Source: an uncultured Lachnospiraceae bacterium (GTDB lineage: Bacteria > Bacillota > Clostridia > Lachnospirales > Lachnospiraceae). From it: a DNA stretch of 7,616 nt. Numbering within the stretch: the first letter of the stretch is position 1; every line of letters begins with the position of its first letter. Of the stretch, positions 1 through 6,513 are shown piece by piece. The stretch is taken from NCBI GenBank assembly GCA_947175305.1, contig CAMWMO010000061.1, positions 1 through 7,616 on the forward strand, read 5' to 3'. The position numbers were made by a program, and so were the translations under genes. Under the pieces are notes generated by a model. That model did no database searches, was not told the DNA's origin, and worked only from the letters and a program-made list of their open reading frames with translations.

Positions 1-1302
1 CCCCAATGCAAACGCATTGATATTTGCCAGTGTTCCATAGATCGGATAATCCGCCACATAACCAAGTCTGTCCGTCCGGGATAGTGCTGCTGCAATAGCG
101 CCCATCAGGAACTTGGATTCATACATTCTTGCATAGTATGTACAAATTGAGGAATAAGACATTTTGATAGAACAGTTATATATTTTCACTTTCGGATATT
201 TGATCGCGGAACGCACACTCTGATTGACCATCTGTGTGGCTGTCGTAAAAATCAACTCGCAGCCTGCCGCAATCGCCCGTTCAATGGCATCTGCCACCTG
301 CGCTTCCGTATCCGCCTGGTCGAAAGCCATCGTCTCTACTTTGCCTGCAAAGGCCTGCTCCAGATACAGCCTGCCCAGCTCATGTGCATAGGCCCAGCTG
401 GAGGTTTCTGTCGTCTTTGTATAGATAAATGCTATCTTCAAAGTGCCCGTCGGAAGCAGTTTATTCAAAAGAGTAGCTTTTGCCTTCTCAGGATCCTGCA
501 CAAGCTCTACCTGGCTGCCCTGCCCGGCAAGGGTGATCTCCTTCCACATTTTCTGAAGATCACGATACATATTCTGTCCGCTCTGTCCAATGACATTCTC
601 ATATCCGTAAATTTCCACATACATCAAAAAAGCATCCGAAGCACTGATACCCGATTTGTCCCCATGCGCTTTATTGAACACTGTTTCAAAATGATAGCAG
701 GCAGAATGCAGATTCATCCGGTCATCGTCGCTCCAGACTTCATCCGGTTTTTTCCCCATAAGTTTTAAAAATTTCTTATAGCTGCCTTCTCTGGAAAAGA
801 AGACGTCATAACTGTGTGATACTTCATAGAAATCCAGAAACTCATAATACAGACGATTTTCTTTGTCATCTGACTTCTTGGGGACCAGACGGGTGACACT
901 GGCAGTAATGCTGTATGTCTCCAGATACTTCATAACGCTGACGCGCTTGTTGCCCTCCTGCACATAAAACTGACCCATAAATTCATAAGCAACGATAGGA
1001 TCATTGATACCGTCTTCAATCTGATGATTGTACACTGCCCCCCATTTCAATCCAAATTCTGACTCTCCGGGAAGAAGGGGCATAAAATTATTGGCAAACG
1101 CGTTAGAGCGCCCCTCTGTTTTGGTTCCTACAATCTTAGATAACGGGATATCCATGATTCCCAGATTTTCGATTGCCCCAACCTCGGTATAGGATATCAT
1201 ATCATCCAACACCGGGAGATACGGGTACTCACCTTTCGTAAGCGCAGTCCGATAGCTGCGGCGCGCCTGTTTTAACGCTGCTTCATATTCACTCGATGCC
1301 AT
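1..1302 (-). CDS. Cytoplasmic ParB-like/BMP (PnrA-like) fusion protein, C-terminus outside window
   Basis: The open frame begins at ATG 1302-1300 behind a very strong ribosome binding site (AAGGAGGAG, 1308-1316). It stays open for 434 codons to the window edge, so the C-terminus is missing. Two parts are visible. Residues about 35-140 resemble a ParB/sulfiredoxin-type module: DIPLSKIVGT at 51-60, a conserved Arg at 65, then a strand followed by EGNKRVSV at 116-123 and a helix and strand, matching the usual GxxR box. Residues about 288 onward look like the BMP/PnrA periplasmic-binding fold: strand KIAFIYT at 289-295, an alternating strand/helix pattern, YESKFLMGAIAAAL at 394-407, and the start of an INAFALG motif at 428-434. 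Residues 140-285 are a helical linker region with no family I can name. BMP proteins normally are lipoproteins that bind nucleosides for ABC import. This one begins MASSEYEAALKQARRSYR, with no signal peptide or lipobox, so it should be cytosolic. The function is unknown; a sensor or regulator of nucleosides is inference. It lies 63 bases downstream of the GH125 gene. Confidence 0.8.
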   Translation of the reverse strand, partial: MASSEYEAALKQARRSYRTALTKGEYPYLPVLDDMISYTEVGAIENLGIMDIPLSKIVGTKTEGRSNAFANNFMPLLPGESEFGLKWGAVYNHQIEDGINDPIVAYEFMGQFYVQEGNKRVSVMKYLETYSITASVTRLVPKKSDDKENRLYYEFLDFYEVSHSYDVFFSREGSYKKFLKLMGKKPDEVWSDDDRMNLHSACYHFETVFNKAHGDKSGISASDAFLMYVEIYGYENVIGQSGQNMYRDLQKMWKEITLAGQGSQVELVQDPEKAKATLLNKLLPTGTLKIAFIYTKTTETSSWAYAHELGRLYLEQAFAGKVETMAFDQADTEAQVADAIERAIAAGCELIFTTATQMVNQSVRSAIKYPKVKIYNCSIKMSYSSICTYYARMYESKFLMGAIAAALSRTDRLGYVADYPIYGTLANINAFALG

Positions 1303-1365
1303 GACTTCTCCTCCTTATTCATCTAATATATTATCATTTCACGCGGAAAATGAAAAGTCCCTCCG

Positions 1366-2646
1366 TCACCGTTCCAATCGATATCCCATATAATCTAAAA
1401 ATAACTCTGCATACATGGCATTCGCCCACGAAAACCATTCCCGCGTATATCTGGTGTCGTCATCGCAGAAAAAACCTTCGTGCATCACACCTTTTCCTCC
1501 CGTAGTCGATACCATCTTCTCGAGAATCTTCCGTTTCTCTTCTCTGCTTTTGCTCGTCAGCCCCTGCATCGCCATAGCAATATGCCAGATATAGCCGGTC
1601 GGCGTATGGGCGCTCCCCACACCCGCCGCCTTAATGCCCTTGTAATAAAAAGGATTGGCGTCGCTTAAGATAAATCTCCGGGTATTCTCCGCCGCCTGCG
1701 GTTCCGCCGGATACCCAAGATACTCCATAGCCAGCAGACTGGGAACATTGGCATCGTCCATAAGCTGATACATTCCATAGCCATCTGTCTCATAAGCATA
1801 TATCGTACCAAATTTTTCTGTATCTATTTTTCCCTCTTTTTCGACTGCCTCTCGTACCTGTTTTCTCAGCCGCGCCGCTTCTTTTGCCATCTCCTCATCA
1901 TGGAACACCTCTCTGGCCATCTCTTCCAGATATCCCATGATCACCACCACAAACATGTTGGAGGGAATCAGATATCCGTAGGTACAGGCATCGTCACTAG
2001 GCCGGAATCCCGACCAGATCAGACCAATCCCGGACTTCACCAATGCGCCCTTTCCCTCTCTGGAAAGGGTGTCTCTGAACCAGGCATTTTTTCTTTGAAA
2101 CCTATAGTCAGATTTTTCTTCATGAAACTGTTCTGTCTGAAACACCTGAAAAATCTTCTCGATACCTTTGAAAAAATTTTCATCGAACTGGGATTCACAG
2201 CCGGTATTCTTCCAGAGAAGATAAGCCAGCTGCACGGGATAGCACAGAGAATCCACCTCAAATTTCCGTTCCCAGACCCAGGGATCTTGATTGGGATCAT
2301 CCTTCTCCCAGCAGGCGCCATTAGGTGATTCATTGAATGCATTTGCATACTCGTCAATACAGATATATTTAAACTGCCGCCTGACTACTCCCGCGATCAG
2401 TTCTCGCATCTCCTCATCTTCCTTCGCCAAGAAAAGATATGGCCGTATCTGCGCGGCAGAATCCCGCAGCCACATGGCAGGAATATCCCCGGTAATAACA
2501 TGAACCGTGCCGTCCTCTTTTCTCTGCACTGCCTTATGTATCGTATTCGTATAACAGTTTTCAAATACCTGCATTAGCTCCGGGCAGTCTGCCGCCTGCT
2601 GCCGGAGCTTTTCCAGAAAATGTTTCATCTGCACTCTATTCTCCAT
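1366..2646 (-). CDS. GH125 exo-alpha-1,6-mannosidase (metal-independent alpha-mannosidase)
   Basis: This 426-residue protein has the size and motifs of glycoside hydrolase family 125 (formerly DUF1237). The family removes non-reducing terminal alpha-1,6-linked mannose by an inverting, metal-independent mechanism and acts on N-glycan fragments or similar mannosides. Recognisable blocks are TGDIPAMWLRDSAAQIRPY at 52-70, NAFNESPNGACW at 102-113, WERKFEVDSLCYP at 125-137, WSGFRPSDDACTYGYLIPSN at 211-230, GSAHTPTGYIWH at 344-355, and GVMHEGFF followed by TREWFSWANAMYAEL. By analogy with the characterised Clostridium perfringens enzyme, the general acid should be Asp218 or Asp219 in RPSDDA and the base Glu390 in MHEGF; these assignments rest on memory of the family. 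There is no signal peptide, so the enzyme should be cytosolic and act on imported oligosaccharides. The start is uncertain: ATG 2646 lacks a good ribosome binding site, while ATG 2628 (Met7) has GGAG upstream. It may share a transcript with the flanking genes, since I see no clear terminator on either side. Confidence 0.93.
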   Translation of the reverse strand: MENRVQMKHFLEKLRQQAADCPELMQVFENCYTNTIHKAVQRKEDGTVHVITGDIPAMWLRDSAAQIRPYLFLAKEDEEMRELIAGVVRRQFKYICIDEYANAFNESPNGACWEKDDPNQDPWVWERKFEVDSLCYPVQLAYLLWKNTGCESQFDENFFKGIEKIFQVFQTEQFHEEKSDYRFQRKNAWFRDTLSREGKGALVKSGIGLIWSGFRPSDDACTYGYLIPSNMFVVVIMGYLEEMAREVFHDEEMAKEAARLRKQVREAVEKEGKIDTEKFGTIYAYETDGYGMYQLMDDANVPSLLAMEYLGYPAEPQAAENTRRFILSDANPFYYKGIKAAGVGSAHTPTGYIWHIAMAMQGLTSKSREEKRKILEKMVSTTGGKGVMHEGFFCDDDTRYTREWFSWANAMYAELFLDYMGYRLER

Positions 2647-2703
2647 TTTTATATTTTACTTCATCAATTTCTCTACTGCGCTCCGAATGAAAAACATCCA
2701 CCC

Positions 2704-3258
2704 TTAATATAACAGCTTATTTCCTTTCTCACAAATCTCATAAATCTCATCGTACTTCTCTTCTATCAATGGCACCACCCGATCTGTTTGTTTTCCCACA
2801 ACTTTTTTATAGAGAAAATACGGGAATATCCATCCCAAAAATCCCGGCACGGCAAGAATGATACACAAAATATAGTTTGGCGGCTGTGCTGTCACTGCAA
2901 AAACAGATCCCGCCATGAACGCTGTCCCAATCATGCCCAATACAAGCGCATACACTGTTGCTATAGAAGTTTTTTCCTTTTCCAGCTTATCTATTTCATT
3001 GACACACGCTTCAAAATTTCTCTCAAGCCTTGTCAGTTCCATCTTGTTGACGATCTTACGGTTCCGTTTCAGCCGAAGCACCTTCTTTTGCTGTGAAACC
3101 GGATTCCTCCCCACCCTGTTTTCAGGAAAATTTTCATCTAACTCCCACCCAAAATTTTCATACCCGTCAAGCAGGAACGAATATCTGCTGTCCTCTGTAA
3201 GCAGCTCCTTATACTCATACCCCACAAAATTTCTCTGCTGTCTTTCCGCATTATCCAT
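2704..3258 (-). CDS. Small two-helix membrane protein coupled to the sensor kinase (unknown function)
   Basis: I choose ATG 3258 (MDNAERQQRNFVGYEYKEL), giving 184 residues, because AGGAGGT at 3267-3273 sits eight bases upstream. The longer open frame to 3357 lies inside the kinase gene and has no such site. The protein has a soluble N-terminal part (1-70) with an aromatic-rich stretch around DGYENFGWEL. A charged, probably coiled-coil segment follows (about 72-98, LTRLERNFEACVNEIDKLEKEK). Two membrane helices lie at about 99-121 and 129-150 with a short Pro-containing loop, and the tail is charged (EEKYDEIYEICEKGNKLL). With a short outside loop, both ends should face the cytoplasm. I recognise this as a conserved Firmicutes type but know no function for it. 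The gene overlaps the kinase stop by eight bases, implying translational coupling. A role as a membrane accessory, target or feedback partner of the two-component system is inference. Confidence 0.88.
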   Translation of the reverse strand: MDNAERQQRNFVGYEYKELLTEDSRYSFLLDGYENFGWELDENFPENRVGRNPVSQQKKVLRLKRNRKIVNKMELTRLERNFEACVNEIDKLEKEKTSIATVYALVLGMIGTAFMAGSVFAVTAQPPNYILCIILAVPGFLGWIFPYFLYKKVVGKQTDRVVPLIEEKYDEIYEICEKGNKLLY

Positions 3259-4354
3259 GAATATACACCTCCTGCTTCTCATACATACCCGCCACCGGAA
3301 GCGTGACTGTAAAGGTACTCCCTTTCCCTTCCTCGCTGGCAATCTGGATATCACCATCCATAAGCTCCAGCACCCGCTTTACCAGTGCCAACCCAAGCCC
3401 GTTCCCTTCTTTTGAATGGGAAGTATCGCCCTGATAGAATTTATCAAAAATATGTCTCATGCTCTCCTGGCTCATGCCGCAGCCTGTATCGGATACGGAA
3501 ACCCTGATGTAGTTCTCATCTGATGTCTGGATAACGTTGATGCTGCCGCCCGATTCCGTAAATTTCACTGCATTGCTTAACAGGTTGTTCCACACTAGTT
3601 CCATGAGACTTGCATCTGCCCTTACCATTGCCACATCTTCCATTTCTGCTTCAAGTTCAATTTCTTTCTTTTCCCATGCATCCTCAAACTGCAAAATACA
3701 TTCACATAACTGCCCACATATATTACAATCTTCCGCTTCCGGCATGATCCTCTGATTTTCCAGTTTATTCAGTTTCAGTATATTGCCAATCAAGTCCGAA
3801 AGCCGTGTAGTAGCGTCCTCAATGGACTCTGCGTATTCCTTCCTCTGCCCGTCCTCTATCCTGTCTGCCTGAAGCAGTTCCGCATAATTCTTCATGATGG
3901 CAATAGGCGTTTTCATCTCATGGGACACATTGGAGACAAAATCTGTTTTCAATGTCTCAATGCTACCGAGTTCCTCCACCATTTTGTTAAAATCCATAAT
4001 CATAATATCCAGATAATCCAGCTTATCCGCCGTATGAAGTGTAGGAATATACACCGAAAAATCTCCTGCCGCTACCTTTGACGTAGCCTCTGCAAGCTGT
4101 TTCATGGGAATTTCATAAGTATTCCTGATCCTTCCCACTGCAAACCATGCAATGCCAGCCGCCACAATTCCCCAATACGCCATAGCCACGGCAGTCTGAA
4201 CAGCTTCCACGCACTGCAGTCTGTCCATAAGCACCAGCAGGCCGGTATGCACCCCTGACATCAGAAGCAAAACCGCCCAGTAAGCCGCAAACAGAGACAA
4301 TGCAAACCGTACTTTCTTCATTGCGTTATTATGGCTGACACTTTTCTTTCTCAC
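3251..4354 (-). CDS. Sensor histidine kinase with minimal extracellular loop (HisKA/HATPase_c)
   Basis: The 367-residue protein has two N-terminal membrane helices (about 16-43 and 54-74) separated by only about ten residues. A HAMP-like linker follows (about 75-127), then a HisKA domain with the phosphoacceptor in FVSNVSHEMKTP (His145). The ATPase domain shows an N box (WNNLLSNAVKF, 255-265), G1 (SDTGCGM, 288-294), F box (IFDKFYQ) and G2 (GNGLGLALVKR, 317-327). All motifs needed for autophosphorylation are present. The first codon is GTG at 4354, whose GTGA overlaps the stop of the response regulator. Met12 (ATG 4321) is an alternative start but has no visible ribosome binding site. Family knowledge: such kinases phosphorylate the adjacent regulator. 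With no room for an extracellular sensor domain, the signal is likely sensed in the membrane or through a partner; the flanking membrane proteins of the operon are candidates (inference). Confidence 0.96.
   Translation of the reverse strand: MRKKSVSHNNAMKKVRFALSLFAAYWAVLLLMSGVHTGLLVLMDRLQCVEAVQTAVAMAYWGIVAAGIAWFAVGRIRNTYEIPMKQLAEATSKVAAGDFSVYIPTLHTADKLDYLDIMIMDFNKMVEELGSIETLKTDFVSNVSHEMKTPIAIMKNYAELLQADRIEDGQRKEYAESIEDATTRLSDLIGNILKLNKLENQRIMPEAEDCNICGQLCECILQFEDAWEKKEIELEAEMEDVAMVRADASLMELVWNNLLSNAVKFTESGGSINVIQTSDENYIRVSVSDTGCGMSQESMRHIFDKFYQGDTSHSKEGNGLGLALVKRVLELMDGDIQIASEEGKGSTFTVTLPVAGMYEKQEVYIHG
3267..3273 (-). promoter_or_regulatory. Ribosome binding site of the two-helix membrane protein
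   Basis: AGGAGGT on the minus strand lies eight bases before ATG 3258, inside the 3' end of the kinase gene. It fixes the start of the downstream protein and argues against the 33-codon longer reading. Confidence 0.85.
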
Positions 4355-5022
4355 ACTAACACCGCCTTATACCCAAGTCCCCTTACCGTCACGATCTTAA
4401 AGCCGTCACAGTCTGATAATTTATCCCGCAGCTTTGTCACATAGACATCTACCGCCCGCAGGCTGGTATCACTGTCCACACCCCAGAACTCATCCATGAG
4501 TTGTGCTCTGGAAAAAGTCTTTTTCGGGTAAGACAATAGTTTATACAGGATATTAAATTCCCTTGTGGTAAGGTTTATTTCCTCGCCGTTAATCTCTGCA
4601 CTCATGGCATCGGCATCCATTTTCAGATTACCAACCGTGATCTTCCGCTCCATTTCGATATTTGCCCTGCGCAGAAGCGCCCTGACGCGCAGAAGCAGTT
4701 CCTCCAGTTCAACAGGCTTTACCATATAATCATCTATCCCAAGCTGGAATCCTTTCTGCTTGGAAGGTAAGTCATCTTTTGCTGACATGAAAAGGATAGG
4801 GATTGTCTTGTTTACCCGTCTGACTGTCTGTGCAAACTCAAACCCGTCAATCTCCGGCATCATAATGTCGGAAATGATCAACTCATACAGATTGTTATAC
4901 ATCTCATCATAGGCATCTTTGGCATTCAGACATCCCTTCGTCTGAAACCCGCTGTCATTTAAGTAGGTACACACGATCTGGTTTAGTTTTGCATCATCTT
5001 CCACGACTAGAATATTTATCAT
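4351..5022 (-). CDS. OmpR/PhoB-family response regulator
   Basis: The 223-residue protein has an N-terminal receiver domain (1-115) with the acidic pair Asp9/Asp10, phosphoacceptor Asp52 in SDIMMPEIDG, Ser80 in FMSAKDD and Lys102 in DYMVKP. A C-terminal winged-helix DNA-binding domain spans about 128-223 (LTTREFNILYKLL, SRAQLMDEFWG, RAVDVYVTKLRDKL, IVTVRGLGYKA). Length and order are typical for the OmpR/PhoB group, whose members bind tandem direct repeats as dimers. Translation begins at ATG 5022, three bases after the stop of the upstream membrane-protein gene, with GGAG a short distance upstream. The stop overlaps the kinase start by four bases. The likely kinase is the neighbouring gene. 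The 11-base-spaced repeats in front of this operon (5994-6036) are a plausible binding site, which would make the system autoregulated (inference). Confidence 0.97.
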   Translation of the reverse strand: MINILVVEDDAKLNQIVCTYLNDSGFQTKGCLNAKDAYDEMYNNLYELIISDIMMPEIDGFEFAQTVRRVNKTIPILFMSAKDDLPSKQKGFQLGIDDYMVKPVELEELLLRVRALLRRANIEMERKITVGNLKMDADAMSAEINGEEINLTTREFNILYKLLSYPKKTFSRAQLMDEFWGVDSDTSLRAVDVYVTKLRDKLSDCDGFKIVTVRGLGYKAVLV

Positions 5023-5025
5023 GCG

Positions 5026-5931
5026 TCAAATCTCCTTTTCCTGTTTTATCTGTTTTGTGGAATGCCATATCATAAAAATTGCCATTCCGAGTACAATACT
5101 ACTGATTCCAGCCCCTGTAGATGCCGTCATGATTTGTCGGAACATCTGGCCATCATCTGATCCGAACTGCGTCAGCATAGCTGTTTCTAAGGAAAGCATG
5201 GATACCAGCGCCGCCGTCAGACCGATCACCTTTGCCGCAGACATGACAGGACTTCCATATTTCCTGAATTTTACCAGATTCCAAACCGCTGTGATCGTCG
5301 CATAAAAAGCATACATCGCCATGACATAGATCAATACTCCCGGATATACAAATCCGCTGTTCATACTTATCACAAGAGCAATGATGCCTGACAGCGCAAC
5401 ATTCATAAACAATAAAATAATACCGCATAATCGGTATCTGCGCCATTCGGATCTTTTACCTTTCTCACCTTTCCTTACATAATGAAGAAGGGAAGCACGC
5501 ATGACGGCAAGCAGAATATAATAAACAGCCAATGTTACAAACCAGATCGATCTGTAATAGATTCCCGAAAACATTTTTATCCCTGCATACAAAAGATTGA
5601 TGAAAAATCCCTGATACAGAGCGGCCTCCGCCCGAAACATGTCTTCCCGCAGATACCTGCCCACCAGCGGATTGTCCAGTGCCTTCTTTACAAGCGGATG
5701 GCTATTTATGCCCTGCCTGGCCAGACGCACGATCCCCGTTATGCCCGTAACGGTGATTATAGCTGCATAAGCCGATAAGATATAGGAAACATACGAAATG
5801 ATTTCATTCTCCAGACCATTTGCAAGGACATATATGACCAGTGTATATGATGGGATTGCAATGAGAAGGGTAGGAACCGGCGGAAGTGCAAAAATCTTTT
5901 TTAAAATCTCTTTCGTTTTTTGCAAATTCAT
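5026..5931 (-). CDS. Uncharacterised polytopic membrane protein, first gene of the two-component operon
   Basis: I place the start at ATG 5931 (MNLQKTKEILKKIFALPPVP) because GGAGGAGG (5939-5946) precedes it at normal spacing. An upstream in-frame ATG at 5985 overlaps the proposed -10 box, so it is probably not in the transcript. The 301-residue product has about eight hydrophobic segments: near 18-36, 46-68, 104-122, 128-148, 168-188, 196-218, 230-252 and 268-289. Conserved-looking stretches are LPPVPTLLIAIPSY near the N-terminus and LREDMFRAEAALYQ followed by YAGIKMFSGIYYRSIWF in the middle. A cytoplasmic loop rich in Lys/Arg (152-167) and the charged C-terminus (HSTKQIKQEKEI) suggest an even number of helices with both ends inside. 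I see no ABC, MFS or protease motif and cannot assign a function. It leads the operon, three bases before the regulator gene, so it may be a transporter-like sensor or the target of the system (inference). Confidence 0.88.
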   Translation of the reverse strand: MNLQKTKEILKKIFALPPVPTLLIAIPSYTLVIYVLANGLENEIISYVSYILSAYAAIITVTGITGIVRLARQGINSHPLVKKALDNPLVGRYLREDMFRAEAALYQGFFINLLYAGIKMFSGIYYRSIWFVTLAVYYILLAVMRASLLHYVRKGEKGKRSEWRRYRLCGIILLFMNVALSGIIALVISMNSGFVYPGVLIYVMAMYAFYATITAVWNLVKFRKYGSPVMSAAKVIGLTAALVSMLSLETAMLTQFGSDDGQMFRQIMTASTGAGISSIVLGMAIFMIWHSTKQIKQEKEI

Positions 5932-5938
5932 ATACCCG

Positions 5939-5946
5939 CCTCCTCC
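5939..5946 (-). promoter_or_regulatory. Ribosome binding site of the polytopic membrane protein
   Basis: GGAGGAGG on the minus strand ends seven bases before ATG 5931. It decides the start against the upstream in-frame ATG at 5985, which has no comparable site. Confidence 0.8.
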
Positions 5947-5980
5947 ATCTTGTGGTTTTACTCTGTATTTTTCTTTCTGC

Positions 5981-5986
5981 ATCATA
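5981..5986 (-). promoter_or_regulatory. Candidate -10 box of the two-component operon
   Basis: TATGAT on the minus strand differs at one position from the sigma-A -10 consensus. No good -35 box lies 17 bases upstream (ACAAAA there); the region is instead filled by the 11-base-spaced repeats, as in activator-dependent promoters. Transcription would start near 5974, leaving a leader of about 43 bases before ATG 5931. This is sequence-based inference. Confidence 0.5.
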
Positions 5987-5993
5987 CTCTGCT

Positions 5994-6036
5994 ATTGTTT
6001 GTGTTTTGTTTGTACTTTGTGAACATTTTGTGAACA
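5994..6036 (-). promoter_or_regulatory. Four-fold direct repeat at 11-base spacing, probable response-regulator binding site
   Basis: On the plus strand the ten-base units begin at 5994, 6005, 6016 and 6027, exactly 11 bases apart. The last two are identical (TTTGTGAACA; TGTTCACAAA on the transcribed strand). The first two (ATTGTTTGTG and TTTGTTTGTA) match each other at eight of ten positions and keep the TTGT core of the others. OmpR/PhoB-family dimers bind direct repeats of about one helical turn, and the array lies 7 bases upstream of a -10 box in front of an operon encoding such a regulator. Binding and autoregulation are inferred, not shown. Confidence 0.62.
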
Positions 6037-6082
6037 AACACTCCCAACATATCCTGAAATCAAACAAGTTTTTCTTATACAC

Positions 6083-6122
6083 AAAAAATGTGCAGCAGAT
6101 TTTTGTTTTCCACTGCACATTT
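6083..6122 (-). terminator. Rho-independent terminator of the repeat-protein/4-TM unit
   Basis: A perfect ten-base stem (AAATGTGCAG paired with CTGCACATTT, at 6113-6122 and 6086-6095) encloses a 17-base loop. On the minus strand it is followed directly by a run of six T that partly overlaps the stem base. It lies ten bases after the stop of the four-helix membrane protein gene and upstream of the next promoter, so it separates the two transcription units. The loop is longer than usual. Confidence 0.75.
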
Positions 6123-6131
6123 CACCCACAA

Positions 6132-6503
6132 TTATTTCAATCCTTTGATAAAAGGTATTAAGCAGAGCAGTACAACGATTCCCACAATCCCTACTATGAT
6201 TCCGACCACCATATAGCCGCTCCAAACCATTGTCAGGCACATACCGACACCTAGCAGCAGAGCTCCGACAATCCCGATCAACGTTGCACCGATCGCCTTT
6301 CCCGACAGCTTGATCGGCTCCTTATTTTCCATCTTTCTCCACACTGCTACCATGATGAATAATACAACCAGCCCGATTACTCCCACGATAATACCTTCGT
6401 TTCGTGCATTCCATTCCTCTACCAGTCCCATGCACATTCCCAGTGCGAACAAGATTCCTCCGATAATTCCCAAGATCATTGCTACAAATGTACTCCTTTT
6501 CAT
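6132..6503 (-). CDS. Small four-helix membrane protein with internal duplication (unknown function)
   Basis: The 123-residue protein is almost entirely hydrophobic, with four predicted membrane helices at about 5-27, 36-55, 69-92 and 97-117. The two halves are related: GIIGGILFALGMCMGL (12-27) aligns with GIVGALLLGVGMCLTM (77-92), and GIIVGVIGLVVLFIMV (37-52) with GIIVGIVGIVVLLCLI (101-116). They are joined by a charged cytoplasmic linker (RKMENKEPIKLSGK). The GMC motif is kept in both copies. The ATG at 6503 follows AAAGGTAGGG, which overlaps the stop of the preceding gene, so the two are probably translationally coupled. I recognise it as a recurring Firmicutes type without an assigned role. 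Its pairing with an amphipathic-repeat protein suggests that the two act together at the membrane (inference). Confidence 0.88.
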   Translation of the reverse strand: MKRSTFVAMILGIIGGILFALGMCMGLVEEWNARNEGIIVGVIGLVVLFIMVAVWRKMENKEPIKLSGKAIGATLIGIVGALLLGVGMCLTMVWSGYMVVGIIVGIVGIVVLLCLIPFIKGLK

Positions 6504-6513
6504 TATTTTTGCC

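Noticed and set aside
382..768. 128-codon plus-strand open frame
   Set aside because: It lies wholly opposite the ParB-BMP fusion gene, has no ribosome binding site, and its translation shows no recognisable domain.
1303..1365. Terminator after the mannosidase gene
   Set aside because: CATTT/AAATG arms give only a five-base AT-rich stem without a T-run.
1480..2503. Several plus- and minus-strand open frames inside the mannosidase gene
   Set aside because: They are antisense or alternate-frame readings of a gene with clear GH125 motifs along its full length.
2647..2703. Terminator or promoter between the sensory operon and the mannosidase gene
   Set aside because: The only hairpin is a five-base stem around a T-rich loop with no following T-run, and no -35/-10 pair at proper spacing is evident; read-through remains possible.
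3259..3357. 33-codon N-terminal extension of the two-helix membrane protein
   Set aside because: It overlaps the kinase ATPase domain; the AGGAGGT eight bases before ATG 3258 clearly marks the shorter start.
2788..3415. Two plus-strand open frames opposite the small membrane protein and kinase 3' end
   Set aside because: They are antisense to coding sequence with strong starts and known domain content, and have no independent signals.
5932..5985. 18-codon N-terminal extension of the polytopic membrane protein
   Set aside because: Its ATG overlaps the likely -10 box and has no ribosome binding site, whereas GGAGGAGG precedes ATG 5931.
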